Positions 33,417 through 42,283 are shown, numbered from the stretch's first letter. The stretch is DNA of 64,000 nucleotides from Actinocrinis sp035653575 (GCF_035653575.1 NZ_DASRBQ010000181.1:30243-94242); one strand, 5' to 3'. Numbers and translations are program-made. The notes: generated from the letters alone by a model not told the origin.

Positions 33417-34280
33417 TTACAGTTCGAACGCGCCGGGCGGCGGCTCGGGGGAGGGCACCGCGGTCGCGTCCGTCACGGGTGCCGCCCCGGCGATCCACGC
33501 GTCCAACGCTTCCCCGCTGGTCACTCGGGCGGGGAAGGGGTCTCCCGCGGCGCGGCGCACCAGGTCGGCGATCGGAAGCGGCTCATGCGACGCGGCCAGC
33601 ACCAGGTTGCCGAAGCGCCGGCCGCGCAGCACCGCCGCCTCCGCGATCAGCACCGCGTGCGGGAATACTGCGCGTACCGTCGCCGCCTGCCCCCGCGCGA
33701 ATCCCAGCGGCGCGCCGTCCGCGATGTTCGCCGCGTAGACGCCGCCAGGCCTCAACGCAGCCGCCGCCAGCGTTACGAACTCCACGCTGGTCAGATGCGC
33801 CGGGGTGCGTGCCCCGGCGAATGCGTCGGCCACCACCAGATCCGTGCTGCCCGCGCGCCGCGACGCCAGCGCCTCGCGCGCGTCCCCGGTGCGCACCTTG
33901 AGCCGCCAGCGTCGGTCCCACGGCAGGTGCTCGCGCACGAACGCGACCAGTTGGCCGTCGATCTCCACCGCGAGCTGACCGCTGCCGGGCCGCGTGTATG
34001 CGAGGTATCGCGGCAGACTCAGCGCCCCGCCGCCCAAATGCAGCGCGTCGATGCGCGCACCGGCTGGGAACACCGCGTCGGCCACATGCGCCAACCGTTG
34101 GATGTACTCGAATTCGAGCCGCGTCGGATCCTCAAGGTCCACATACGACTGCGGCACCTCGTTGACAGTCAGCAGCATCGCGCCCGGCTGGTCCACGTCC
34201 GGGAGCAGCCGCGCCACCCCCGACGCGGTCAGCGCGGCTGCAGGCTGCGAGGCGGCGCGGCGCGATCGGGCGGAGGGCAC
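33417..34280 (-). CDS. Spermidine synthase-like methyltransferase-fold protein
   Basis: The 287-residue protein has the spermidine-synthase fold: SYVDLEDPTRLEFEYIQRLA, ALHLGGGALSLPRYLAYTRPG (SAM-like pocket), VEIDGQLVAF, RTGDAREALA and DLVVADAFAGARTP. In actinobacteria this group is often annotated fused SPE-like, and true polyamine activity is unproven. The GTG start has no clear ribosome site; an ATG in MLLTVNEVPQ is possible. It is on the same strand as, and 97 nt downstream of, the PLP decarboxylase. Confidence 0.8.
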   Translation of the reverse strand: MPSARSRRAASQPAAALTASGVARLLPDVDQPGAMLLTVNEVPQSYVDLEDPTRLEFEYIQRLAHVADAVFPAGARIDALHLGGGALSLPRYLAYTRPGSGQLAVEIDGQLVAFVREHLPWDRRWRLKVRTGDAREALASRRAGSTDLVVADAFAGARTPAHLTSVEFVTLAAAALRPGGVYAANIADGAPLGFARGQAATVRAVFPHAVLIAEAAVLRGRRFGNLVLAASHEPLPIADLVRRAAGDPFPARVTSGEALDAWIAGAAPVTDATAVPSPEPPPGAFEL

Positions 34281-34296
34281 AGCGCCCCATTATTCA

Positions 34297-34368
34297 GCAC
34301 TGCCGTGCTACGCAGCATTGCCGCGCTACTCGTCACCGCCGCGTTGCTCGGGACTGCCGCTCTTCAGG
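34297..34368. repeat. Four degenerate 18-bp tandem repeats between two minus-strand genes
   Basis: Units starting at 34297, 34315, 34333 and 34351 share roughly GCACTGCCGCGCTACTCG, with 4-7 mismatches each. The array fills most of the 97-bp gap. No coding role is evident on the strand of its neighbours. Confidence 0.65.
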
Positions 34369-34377
34369 CGGCCACCG

Positions 34378-35925
34378 TCAACGCGTTGTCGCTCCAGCCA
34401 GCAACTCGGCCCCCGCCGCCCGCGCCTCCGCCACCAGCAACCGCACGTGCTCCTCTCGCGTCTCGGGATTGAGCACGCAGGCCCGCAGCACCGGCCGGCC
34501 CTGATAGACCGTCCCGGTGACGAACGCCATCCCGCGCTCCTGAATCGCGGCCGGCAGTGCGGCGTTGACCTCGTCGACCTGCTCAGGCGCGACACCTGCC
34601 GGTGCGTAGCGGAACGCCACGATCGATAGCTCCACCGGCGCCGCCAGCTCCAGGTCCGGCGTCTCCTCCACGATCCGTGCCAGCACCTGGGCCGTCTCGT
34701 TGCACGCCGCGACATCCGCTGCCACACCCGCCCGGCCGCGCGCCGCGATCGACGCCCACACCGGCAGCGCGCGGAACTGCCGCGTCTGTTCGATCCCGTA
34801 CTCGCTCAGCCAGCCCAGCGCGTCTCCGGATTCATCCCGCAGATACGGCGGCACCAGTGAGAACGCCGAGCGCAACAACGCCCGGTCGGCCACCAGCAGC
34901 GCCCCGACGCCAATCGGCACCTGCAACCACTTGTGCGGATCCAGCGCGAGCGAATCGGCCCGTGCCATGCCCGCGTACCGCGCCGACACCCGTGCATCCA
35001 CGGCTCCGAACGCGCCGTACGCGCCGTCGATGTGCAGCCACACCCCGCCCTCGCCGCCCGGTGAGCCGCACACGTCCGCGATCTGCTCGAGTGGATCGAT
35101 CGCCCCGGTGTTGACCGTTCCTGCGCTCGCCACCACGAGGAACGGCACCCGCCCAGCCGCGCGGTCACGGGCTATCAGCTCCCGCAGCGCCTCAACGTCC
35201 ATGCCCGCGCCGACCGGCCCGCCGCCGGCGTCCCCTGCCTTCTCAACACGTTCCGGCACCGTGCGCAACGCCCGGCTGCCGATCCCCAGCAGCTCGATCG
35301 CCTTTCGCACACACGAATGCGCCTCCGCCGTCGCGTACGCGGTCAGTTCCGGCGCCCCGGCAAGGCCCTTCTCGCGCACATCCCAACCCGCCCGCTCCAG
35401 CGCCCGGTGCCGCGCCGCCCCGATCGCCACGATCGTCGCCATCGACGCACCCGAGGTCAGCAGCCCCGCGCCGGTCTCGTGCGGGAAACCCACCAGTTGC
35501 GCCAGCCACCGCACCACGGCCCGCTCGAGCGGCACGTCCGCGTGATCCCCGCCCGCACTCGACGGATTCGAGGCTGAAGCCAGCACTCCCGCCGCCACCG
35601 CCGCCGGATGCGGCGCCGCGTTGACCCAGCCGAAAAACGCCGGGTGCCCGTTGCCCATCGGATACGCCAGCATTCGCCGCGCGGCCTCGTCCAGCAGCTC
35701 GCCGACCGCGCGCCCGGTCTCCGGCAGCGGTGCGTCCAGTAGCGCCGCACGCACCTGCTCGGGCATCGGCTGCCACACCGGCCGCGCCGCCACGCCGTCT
35801 AGGTGTGCGGCCGCCAGATCGGCAGCCGCACGCAATCCGTCACGCACCGGAAAAAGGGAATCAGCCACGCCATGATCGTAAGCCTGCGCCTCAAGGCTTC
35901 GACGAGTCGCCGCCTCAGGCGCCAT
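34378..35925 (-). CDS. Pyridoxal-5'-phosphate-dependent decarboxylase (group II, aromatic amino acid type)
   Basis: The 515-residue protein has the group II decarboxylase core. It contains GNGHPAFFGWVNAAPHPAAV (residues ~91-110), LTSGASMATIVAIGAARH, AEAHSCVRKAIELLG, the PLP-Asp segment WLHIDGAYGAFGAV (~297-309) and LALDPHKWLQVPIG with the PLP-lysine at Lys332. Relatives decarboxylate aromatic L-amino acids or glutamate, or make phenylacetaldehyde; specificity is not readable. Its ATG lies inside the last codons of the recombinase gene (11-nt overlap), so the two are translationally coupled. Confidence 0.9.
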   Translation of the reverse strand: MAPEAATRRSLEAQAYDHGVADSLFPVRDGLRAAADLAAAHLDGVAARPVWQPMPEQVRAALLDAPLPETGRAVGELLDEAARRMLAYPMGNGHPAFFGWVNAAPHPAAVAAGVLASASNPSSAGGDHADVPLERAVVRWLAQLVGFPHETGAGLLTSGASMATIVAIGAARHRALERAGWDVREKGLAGAPELTAYATAEAHSCVRKAIELLGIGSRALRTVPERVEKAGDAGGGPVGAGMDVEALRELIARDRAAGRVPFLVVASAGTVNTGAIDPLEQIADVCGSPGGEGGVWLHIDGAYGAFGAVDARVSARYAGMARADSLALDPHKWLQVPIGVGALLVADRALLRSAFSLVPPYLRDESGDALGWLSEYGIEQTRQFRALPVWASIAARGRAGVAADVAACNETAQVLARIVEETPDLELAAPVELSIVAFRYAPAGVAPEQVDEVNAALPAAIQERGMAFVTGTVYQGRPVLRACVLNPETREEHVRLLVAEARAAGAELLAGATTR

Positions 35926-37060
35926 TTCCGTTCCCCGTATCCGTCCCCGCTCCCATTCCCGCCTCGCCCGCTGCCGCCCTCTCTGCTCGCGCCTCCGGTC
36001 CTGTCCCAGCCTCGCCCTCCGCCCCCGTCTCCGTTTCCGCCGCCAGCAATTGGCGCAACGCCTTGTGCGTGCGGTTCGCCCGCACCGCCGCCCGCTGCTC
36101 GCGCGCCGTCGCGTCGATGTAGTTCTGACTCGTCGTCAGCGAGGCGTGCCCCAGCAATCGCATGATCTCCACCGCGCTCGCGCCGTCCTCAGCCAGCCGC
36201 GTGGCGAACGTATGCCGTAACGCGTGCACCAGCGCCCCCTGCGGCACCCGCGAGGAAACCCCAGCCTCCTGATACGCTCGCCCCACCAGATACTGCAGCG
36301 CCCCGCGTCCCATCGGCGCGCCGTCATGCCCCACGAACAGCGGGTCCGAGCGCGCCGGCGAGCGCCCGGCGAACCGCACCCGCCGCGACTCCAGATACTC
36401 CGCCACCACGGCGTCCAGCTCCGGCTCCACCGGAATCGAACGCTCCTTGCCGCCCTTGCCCCGCACCTTCAAATAGCGCTCGCCGTCCCGGCCGTCGAGG
36501 CACCCGACGGTCAGCTCCAGCAGCTCGCTCGACCGCAACCCCGCGCACAGCAGCAGCGCCACCACCGCGAAATCCCGCTCCGGCCACGGGCGTCGGCGCC
36601 GCGTGCGATCCGGCGGCGCGGCGCTGGAGACCAGCAGCCGCTCCGGGGTGTCGGTTCCGCGCAGCGGCTTCGGAAACCGGTGCGGCGGGCGCGGCCGATC
36701 CACGGTCCCCATCGGGTTGCCCGGCACCACCGTGTCCGCGACTAGGAACGAGAAGAACTGATTCCACACCGACCACGCCCGCCCCACCGAGGCTGCCGAA
36801 CGCGGCTGCGCGAACCGCGCGAACGCCTGCCGCAGCGCACGGCCAGTCACCACGTCGATGGGCAGGTCAGGTGCCTCGCAACCGTGCTGCTCGGCCAGGA
36901 GTTCCCCGATCGCGTCCAGATCGCGCCGGTAAGCGGCCAGGGTGTTCGCGGCGTGCTTTCGCGCCTGCCGCGCGCGCAGGAATTCCTCGATGCACGCACC
37001 CAGCGTCCGTGACCGATCCACGTCGCCGTTCTTGTCCAGCTCGTGATCGCTTGGCTCCAT
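35915..37060 (-). CDS. Tyrosine recombinase (XerC/XerD-like site-specific integrase)
   Basis: The 381-residue protein has the SAM-like N-terminal core-binding domain (TLGACIEEFLRARQARKHAANTLAAYRRDL) and the catalytic domain. All active-site residues are visible: Arg176 (CAGLRSSELLELT), Lys of RGKGGKERSI (about 202-205), His279-x2-Arg282 (HALRHTFATRL), His305 (LLGHASLTTSQNY) and the nucleophile Tyr314. The C-terminal ~40 residues are an Ala/Glu/Gly-rich tail. It differs from housekeeping XerCD in this tail and in coupling to a decarboxylase. No attachment-site repeat was found beside it. The frame is open upstream to 37720, but the ATG at 37060 fits the domain. Confidence 0.9.
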   Translation of the reverse strand: MEPSDHELDKNGDVDRSRTLGACIEEFLRARQARKHAANTLAAYRRDLDAIGELLAEQHGCEAPDLPIDVVTGRALRQAFARFAQPRSAASVGRAWSVWNQFFSFLVADTVVPGNPMGTVDRPRPPHRFPKPLRGTDTPERLLVSSAAPPDRTRRRRPWPERDFAVVALLLCAGLRSSELLELTVGCLDGRDGERYLKVRGKGGKERSIPVEPELDAVVAEYLESRRVRFAGRSPARSDPLFVGHDGAPMGRGALQYLVGRAYQEAGVSSRVPQGALVHALRHTFATRLAEDGASAVEIMRLLGHASLTTSQNYIDATAREQRAAVRANRTHKALRQLLAAETETGAEGEAGTGPEARAERAAAGEAGMGAGTDTGNGNGA

Positions 37061-37168
37061 GCCCGCGATTATGCGTGACAGCCACGGGTATCCGGCGGAG
37101 GACTGACCGACGATCGCAGCCAACCGTCGCGCCCCGTCTCGGGCGCACGCCCGGAAGGCGCTCTGCCT

Positions 37169-37738
37169 GTGAGCGAAACCGGCTCTCCCGGCACCTACCA
37201 CTACCATCACCGCGTGCGCAGTGGTGACGAACCAATCCATGCCCGCAGTCCGCTGCGGATGCGCCTCACGCTCGCTCTGGTCGGACTCGCCAACGGACTG
37301 GCCGGTGTCATCCTCTTCGCGCTGCTCGGGAGTCAGCCGCTCACCTGGGCGTTCGCCGCTCTGTGCGTCATCGCGTCGATCAATGTCGCCGTCGTGGTCC
37401 ACCGCATCCGGCAAGGCCCGCACTACCAGCCCGGCCCCGGCATCCCGCCTTACCGGCCGGTGCCGGCCGAACGGCCCGCCCAGCGTCCGTACACTCCGGC
37501 TACGCCGCGCACCCGGCACCGCCGCTACCTGATCATGATGGGCGTCTGCGTCACGCTGCTGATCCTCGCCTGGACCTGGATCCGGCTCTACTCGGTCACC
37601 GCAGCGGTCGTCATGAGCGCGGCGGCCGCACTCATCCCGCCGTTCGCCGCGATCCTCTCCAACGTCGACAGCCCGATCCTGCACGAGGAAGAGAACCAGA
37701 ACCGCGACGACTGGCAGCACCGCGCCCCGGGCGCCTGA
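37169..37738 (+). CDS. DUF6343-DUF3099 fusion membrane protein
   Basis: The 189-residue protein starts at a GTG. Residues ~18-60 (RSGDEPIHARSPLRMRLTLA, then a hydrophobic segment) match the DUF6343 pattern. Residues ~118-170 (RRYLIMMGVCVTLLILAWTW, then YSVTAAVVMSAAAALIPPFA) match DUF3099. These small membrane domains are usually separate proteins in streptomycetes; here they share one chain with about four hydrophobic segments. Function unknown. Confidence 0.78.
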   Translation: MSETGSPGTYHYHHRVRSGDEPIHARSPLRMRLTLALVGLANGLAGVILFALLGSQPLTWAFAALCVIASINVAVVVHRIRQGPHYQPGPGIPPYRPVPAERPAQRPYTPATPRTRHRRYLIMMGVCVTLLILAWTWIRLYSVTAAVVMSAAAALIPPFAAILSNVDSPILHEEENQNRDDWQHRAPGA

Positions 37739-37912
37739 CCGGTTCGGCAGCCAGTAGCAGCGCCCTGATGTAGCACCTTAACACCGCGTGGTGGCGGCGC
37801 GCCCGCGGATGGAGGGGTGGTCCGCAAGCGCGCCGCGTCTAGCGCCGACCCGCCACCTGCGCAGGTGGCAAGTCGGCAGCTCAGCAGACCGCGTTCGTTC
37901 CGGTCGTGTTCG

Positions 37913-38905
37913 TTACTGCGGGCGCTGCTCGCCGGGCTGGGTGTGCGGCGTGCGCCCGGCCGGGATGACGCCCATGCGCCCGGCCTGGAAGTCCTCGAAG
38001 GCCTGGATCAGCTCTTCCTTCGTGTTCATCACGAACGGCCCGTAGTGCGCCACCGGCTCGCGGATCGGCTGCCCGCCCAGGATCAGCACGTCGAAGTCCG
38101 GCGTGCGGCTGTCCGGCCGCGTGCTCGCCTCGATCGTCAGCGCGTCTCCGGCGCCGAACACCGCCAGCTGCGAGGCCTCCATCGGCCGGTTCTCGGCGCC
38201 GACGGAGCCGCGCCCGGAGAGGCTGTAGACCAGCGCGTTGAAGTCCTGGGGCCACGGCAGCACCAGCCGCGCGCCGGGCCGCAGCGTCGCGTGGATCATC
38301 GAGATCGGCGTGAAGGTACTGCCCGGACCCTTGTGCCCGGCGACCTCGCCCGCGATCACCCGCACCAGCGCGCCGCCGTCGGGGGAGGAGAGCAGCGTCG
38401 CCTGCGTTCCCTCGATCGCCTGGTAGCGCGGCGGGTTCCACTTGTTCGCCCGCGGCAGGTTCACCCACAGCTGGATGCCGTGGAACAGGCCGCCCGACAT
38501 CACCAGGTGCTCCGGCGGGGTCTCGATGTGCAGGATGCCGCTGCCCGCGGTCATCCACTGCGTGGCCCCGTCCATGATCTTCCCGCCGCCGCCGTGCGAG
38601 TCGGAGTGCTCGAACTCGCCGTCGATCATGTAGGTGACCGTCTCGAATCCGCGGTGCGGATGCCACGGGGTGCCCTTCGGCTCGCCCGGCGCGTACTCCA
38701 CCTCGCCCATCTGATCCATGTGGATGAACGGGTCCAGGTCCCGCAGCGACACGCCCGCGAAGGCCCGGTGCACCGGGAAGCCCTCGCCCTCGAAGCCGGT
38801 GGGCGCGGTGGTCACCGACCGCACCGGCCGCTGTCGCGTTCCCTCAGCCGGCACCTGCGGCACTCGCGCAAGCTCCAGCGTGCTGTCCACCGTCACCGCA
38901 GGCAT
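37913..38905 (-). CDS. Pirin-family protein
   Basis: The 330-residue bicupin begins VRSVTTAPTGFEGEGFPVHRAF. It has the metal-binding cupin DPFIHMDQMGEVEYAPGEPKGTPWHPHRGFETVTYM (conserved His residues in WHPHRG), the later GSGILHIETP, and the C-terminal pirin cupin. Pirins oxidise quercetin-like substrates or act in redox regulation. The ATG at 38905 follows AGGAGGTCACG. A palindromic site upstream suggests repression by a MarR-type regulator. Confidence 0.92.
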   Translation of the reverse strand: MPAVTVDSTLELARVPQVPAEGTRQRPVRSVTTAPTGFEGEGFPVHRAFAGVSLRDLDPFIHMDQMGEVEYAPGEPKGTPWHPHRGFETVTYMIDGEFEHSDSHGGGGKIMDGATQWMTAGSGILHIETPPEHLVMSGGLFHGIQLWVNLPRANKWNPPRYQAIEGTQATLLSSPDGGALVRVIAGEVAGHKGPGSTFTPISMIHATLRPGARLVLPWPQDFNALVYSLSGRGSVGAENRPMEASQLAVFGAGDALTIEASTRPDSRTPDFDVLILGGQPIREPVAHYGPFVMNTKEELIQAFEDFQAGRMGVIPAGRTPHTQPGEQRPQ

Positions 38906-38951
38906 CGTGACCTCCTGGCCATCCGCGCCGGCCCTGAGCGGCCGTCGCTTC

Positions 38952-38974
38952 GAACGTCGTAATGTTGAACGTTC
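38952..38974. promoter_or_regulatory. Palindromic operator candidate upstream of the pirin gene
   Basis: GAACGTTC at 38967-38974 is a perfect 8-bp palindrome, with a further GAACGT at 38952-38957. The overlapping stretch AATGTTGAACGTT is an imperfect dyad of the style bound by MarR-family repressors. It is 47-69 nt upstream of the pirin start. The regulator is not encoded next to it. Confidence 0.4.
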
Positions 38975-39066
38975 ACCTACCTCAGGATAATCCCGCGCCG
39001 TGCCCGTGGCACGCACACGGCCGGGAGAAGCCACCGTGAGCAATAGACGGGCAGGTCACGAGCGGT

Positions 39067-39666
39067 TCACTCGGAAGGCTCCATCCCCTCCGGCGGTCCT
39101 TCCTGCGGGCCGAGCGTGGGCTCGAACGCCGCGCTGTAGCGCGCGAACAGCGCCCGCCAGCCCTCGTCGCCCTCCGGCGAAGGCTTTCCGGCGAGCAGAT
39201 CCAGGCACACGTGCCATCCCGCCGCGTTGCGCGCGGCGATCGACGCGGCCATCTCGTCGGTCATGACCAGCCGCGTCCCGCCGGAGCCGGCGGAATCCGG
39301 TTCCAGTTGGAAGCGCAGCGTCTCCTCGCCCCACAGATACGCCAGCGTGCGCGGCGGATCGCATTCGAGCACCACGCCGTCCATGGTGAATTCGGCATGG
39401 CCGGGGAACGAGAACGTCAGCGACGCGCCGACCTCCCACCGCTCCACCGAGATCTCGCACGGAAACCACCCGCGCAAACCCTCCGGGTCGGTCAGCGCCT
39501 GCCAGACCGCCTCCGCGGGAGAGTCGAGCACGCGCTCGAACCGCACGGCGGGCCCGGTGCCGAGCATCACCAGCGCCGCCGCGCCCTGCGCGTCCCGATC
39601 GCCGGTGGGAGCTGCGGACGCCGCAGGAGCCGCGGAAGCCGCAGTGGAAGCGTGCGTCTCGTCCAT
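39067..39666 (-). CDS. SRPBCC (AHSA1-like) domain protein
   Basis: About 199 residues. After an Ala/Ser-rich N-terminus, the START-like fold is seen in RFERVLDSPAEAVWQALTDPEGLRGWFPCEISVERWEVGASLTF, then EFTMDGVVLECDPPRTLAYLW and GWHVCLDLLAG. AHSA1-like proteins bind hydrophobic ligands or modulate chaperones; no substrate is indicated. The ATG at 39666 has AAAGG next to it, and an ATG 21 nt upstream is possible. Confidence 0.83.
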   Translation of the reverse strand: MDETHASTAASAAPAASAAPTGDRDAQGAAALVMLGTGPAVRFERVLDSPAEAVWQALTDPEGLRGWFPCEISVERWEVGASLTFSFPGHAEFTMDGVVLECDPPRTLAYLWGEETLRFQLEPDSAGSGGTRLVMTDEMAASIAARNAAGWHVCLDLLAGKPSPEGDEGWRALFARYSAAFEPTLGPQEGPPEGMEPSE

Positions 39667-39887
39667 CCTTTGATCACTCCTCGGCAAGCATCTGGACAGC
39701 CCGCGAGAGCGGCCTGTCGCCGCCGCATTTCGGTACCTTCTCCGCCAACGTAACGCGCCCGCCCTGCCGCCGCTCCGGCGGAATTCTGTCGACCTGCCCA
39801 GGGCTGGTCGCGATGCTCTACGCCACGACCTGAAACCGCCGCGTCACCGCTCCACCCTGCCGCACCCGATCCTGGCAAGATGGCGGC

Positions 39888-40241
39888 ATGGAGCGTGTTC
39901 TCGGCATCGGCGGATACTTCCTGCGGGCGGCCGACCCCGCGGCCCTGGCCGCGTGGTATCGCGACTGCCTGGGCCTGGACACCGATGAGCACGGCCTGTG
40001 GAGCCAAGAGCCCGGGCAGACGGTGTTCGCGACCTTCGAGCCCGAATCCGACTACTTCGGCTCGCGTACCCAGCAGACCATGCTCAACTTCCGGGTGCGC
40101 GACCTGGACGCGATGCTCGCCCAACTGCGCGCCAAGGGCGCGAACGTGACCGACGAGCCGCAGGAGATGGAAGGGGTCGGCCGCTTCGGCTGGGTGACCG
40201 ATCCCGAGGGCAACCGCATCGAGCTGTGGCAGCCCGCCTGA
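39888..40241 (+). CDS. VOC-family (glyoxalase/bleomycin-resistance-like) protein
   Basis: The 117-residue protein has the paired VOC units: GIGGYFLRAADPAALAAWYR, LNFRVRDLDAMLAQLRAKGA and the C-terminal GVGRFGWVTDPEGNRIELWQP with the metal-binding Glu. VOC proteins include lyases, dioxygenases and drug-binding proteins; this one cannot be assigned. It lies upstream of mscR on the same strand with a 74-nt gap. Confidence 0.86.
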   Translation: MERVLGIGGYFLRAADPAALAAWYRDCLGLDTDEHGLWSQEPGQTVFATFEPESDYFGSRTQQTMLNFRVRDLDAMLAQLRAKGANVTDEPQEMEGVGRFGWVTDPEGNRIELWQPA

Positions 40242-40315
40242 CCCAGCCCCGCCCGGCGCAGTAGTTTCTTTGAGAGGCCCGCAGCGTGGCGGGCGCGCAG
40301 GGAGGCTGGTCTTAC

Positions 40316-41401
40316 ATGCCATGGCAGGTGCGTGGAGTCGTCGCCCGGGGCAAGGGCGAACCGGTCTCGCTGGAGACGGTGCTGGTGCCGGACCCCGGTC
40401 CGGGCGAGGCCGTCGTTCGGGTGCAGGCCTGCGGCGTGTGCCACACCGACCTGCACTATCGGGAGGGCGGGATCAGCGACGAGTTCCCGTTCCTGCTCGG
40501 GCATGAGGCGTCGGGCGTCGTCGAGGCGCTGGGCGAGGGTGTCACGGGACTGGCGGTCGGCGACTTCGTGATCCTCAACTGGCGCGCCGTCTGCGGCAAC
40601 TGTCGTGCCTGCCTGCGCGGGCGTCCCTGGTACTGCTTCGCTACGCATAACGCCACGCAGCGCATGACCCTGCAGGATGGGACCGAGTTGAGCCCTGCGC
40701 TCGGTATCGGCGCGTTCCTCGAGCGGACGCTGGTGCACGCGGGCCAGTGCACGAAGGTCGACCCGTCCGCGTCGCCGGCCGTGGCGGGGCTGCTGGGCTG
40801 CGGCGTGATGGCCGGTCTCGGCGCGGCGCTGAACACCGGCGCGGTGGGCCGGGGCGACTCGGTCGCCGTCATCGGCTGCGGCGGCGTGGGCGGTGCGGCG
40901 GTCATGGGCGCGCGGCTGGCCGGCGCGGCGCGCATCATCGCGGTCGACGTGGACGGCCGGAAGCTGGAGACGGCGCGGCGGCTCGGCGCGACGCACACCG
41001 TCAACTCGCGCGACACCGATCCGATCGAAGCGGTGCGCGAGCTGACCGGGGGCTTCGGCGCGGATGTCGTCATCGACGCCGTGGGTCTGCCGGAGACCTA
41101 CAAGCAGGCCTTCTACGCCCGCGACCTCGCCGGAACCGTCGTGCTCGTCGGCGTGCCCACACCGGAGATGAAGCTCGAGTTGCCGCTGCTGGACGTGTTC
41201 GGGCGCGGCGGAACGCTCAAATCCTCCTGGTACGGGGACTGCCTGCCATCGCGCGACTTCCCGATGCTGATGGACCTTTACCAGCAGGGTCGGCTCGATC
41301 TCGGTGCGTTCGTCACCGAGAGGATCGGGCTGGAGGACATCGAGGCCGCGTTCGCGAAGATGCGCGGCGGCGACGTACTGCGCTCCGTCGTGGTGTTCTA
41401 G
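40316..41401 (+). CDS. mscR: S-(hydroxymethyl)mycothiol dehydrogenase
   Basis: The 361-residue zinc alcohol dehydrogenase has catalytic-zinc residues in CGVCHTDLHYREGG and FLLGHEASGVVEALGEG, the structural-zinc cysteines in CGNCRACLRGRPWYCF and the NAD-binding VAVIGCGGVGGAAVMGARLAGA. The sequence follows the mycothiol-dependent formaldehyde dehydrogenase group: NWRAVCGNC and the C-terminal GGTLKSSWYGDCLPSRDFPM are characteristic. It would detoxify formaldehyde as its mycothiol adduct. GGGAGG at 40300-40305 supports the ATG at 40316. Confidence 0.9.
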   Translation: MPWQVRGVVARGKGEPVSLETVLVPDPGPGEAVVRVQACGVCHTDLHYREGGISDEFPFLLGHEASGVVEALGEGVTGLAVGDFVILNWRAVCGNCRACLRGRPWYCFATHNATQRMTLQDGTELSPALGIGAFLERTLVHAGQCTKVDPSASPAVAGLLGCGVMAGLGAALNTGAVGRGDSVAVIGCGGVGGAAVMGARLAGAARIIAVDVDGRKLETARRLGATHTVNSRDTDPIEAVRELTGGFGADVVIDAVGLPETYKQAFYARDLAGTVVLVGVPTPEMKLELPLLDVFGRGGTLKSSWYGDCLPSRDFPMLMDLYQQGRLDLGAFVTERIGLEDIEAAFAKMRGGDVLRSVVVF

Positions 41402-41464
41402 GTCGCATGCGCGCACTCAACGCCGACATCACCGCGTATCGAGCCGGCCGTCGAAAGGGGAACC

Positions 41465-42283
41465 ATGACTGAACGCCCGGGCTGGGCTCCTGGCGAGGTG
41501 GATATCGATACCCCGTCAGCTGCCCGCATGTACGACTACTACCTCGGCGGATCGCACAACTTCGCCGCGGACCGCGAGCTGGCGGAGCAGGCCATGGCCG
41601 TGTGGCCGGACGCACGGCACTTCGCGACGGCGAACCGCGCCTTCCTGCGCCGGGTCGTCACCCTGTTGGCCAGCCTGGGGATCGACCAGTTCCTCGACCT
41701 GGGTTCCGGCATCCCCACCGTCGGCAACGTGCACGAAGTGGCGAGAGCGGCCAACCCGAACGCGCGGACCCTATACGTGGACTGCGACCCTGTCGCCTAC
41801 GCTCACGGCAGCGCGCTGCTCGCGGATGTACCGCACGCACGGTTCCTACACGCCGACCTGCGTTACCCGAAGGCGGTGGTAAGTAGCGCTGAACTGACCG
41901 GATTCCTGGACTTAAGCAGACCGATCGCGGTGCTGTTGTTCCTCGCGCTGCCCTTCGTGCCAGACGAGGACGACCCGGAAGGCATCGTCGAGGCCTACCG
42001 GGAGGCGACCGCCCCTGGCTCATACATCGCGCTCACGCACGGCACCGGCGACTATCGCCCGCAGGCGGCCTCCCAGGTACGCGACGTGTACGAGCACGCC
42101 AGCCACTCGATGACCCTGCGTAGCAAGGCGCGGATCGCGGAACTGCTGCGCGGATACGAACTGCTGGAACCCGGCGTGGTCGACACCATCCGCTGGCGTC
42201 CGGACCCTGACGCGCTGCCGGACCCGCTGGACGGCGACGTGTCCCGCTATGCGATGTACGCGGCGGTAGGTGTCCGCCGCTGA
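41465..42283 (+). CDS. SAM-dependent methyltransferase, DUF574/PF04672 group
   Basis: The 272-residue protein begins WAPGEVDIDTPSAARMYDYYLGGSHNFAADRELAE, the opening typical of this actinobacteria-specific methyltransferase-fold group. It continues with FLDLGSGIPTVGNVHEVA (SAM pocket), VDCDPVAYAHG and a C-terminal RYAMYAAVGVRR. AAAGGGGA precedes the ATG. A TTA leucine codon occurs at 41912-41914, rare in this genome, so translation may depend on the bldA tRNA. Substrate unknown; these genes are highly amplified in actinomycetes. Confidence 0.88.
   Translation: MTERPGWAPGEVDIDTPSAARMYDYYLGGSHNFAADRELAEQAMAVWPDARHFATANRAFLRRVVTLLASLGIDQFLDLGSGIPTVGNVHEVARAANPNARTLYVDCDPVAYAHGSALLADVPHARFLHADLRYPKAVVSSAELTGFLDLSRPIAVLLFLALPFVPDEDDPEGIVEAYREATAPGSYIALTHGTGDYRPQAASQVRDVYEHASHSMTLRSKARIAELLRGYELLEPGVVDTIRWRPDPDALPDPLDGDVSRYAMYAAVGVRR

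Noticed and set aside
35915..37060. Recombinase as evidence of an integrated mobile element
   Set aside because: No attachment-site repeat, tRNA, excisionase, replication or transfer gene was seen nearby, so the gene alone is not enough.
35915..37720. Extension of the recombinase to 601 residues
   Set aside because: The added N-terminus overlaps the plus-strand DUF6343-DUF3099 gene and lacks domain features; the ATG at 37060 fits the family.
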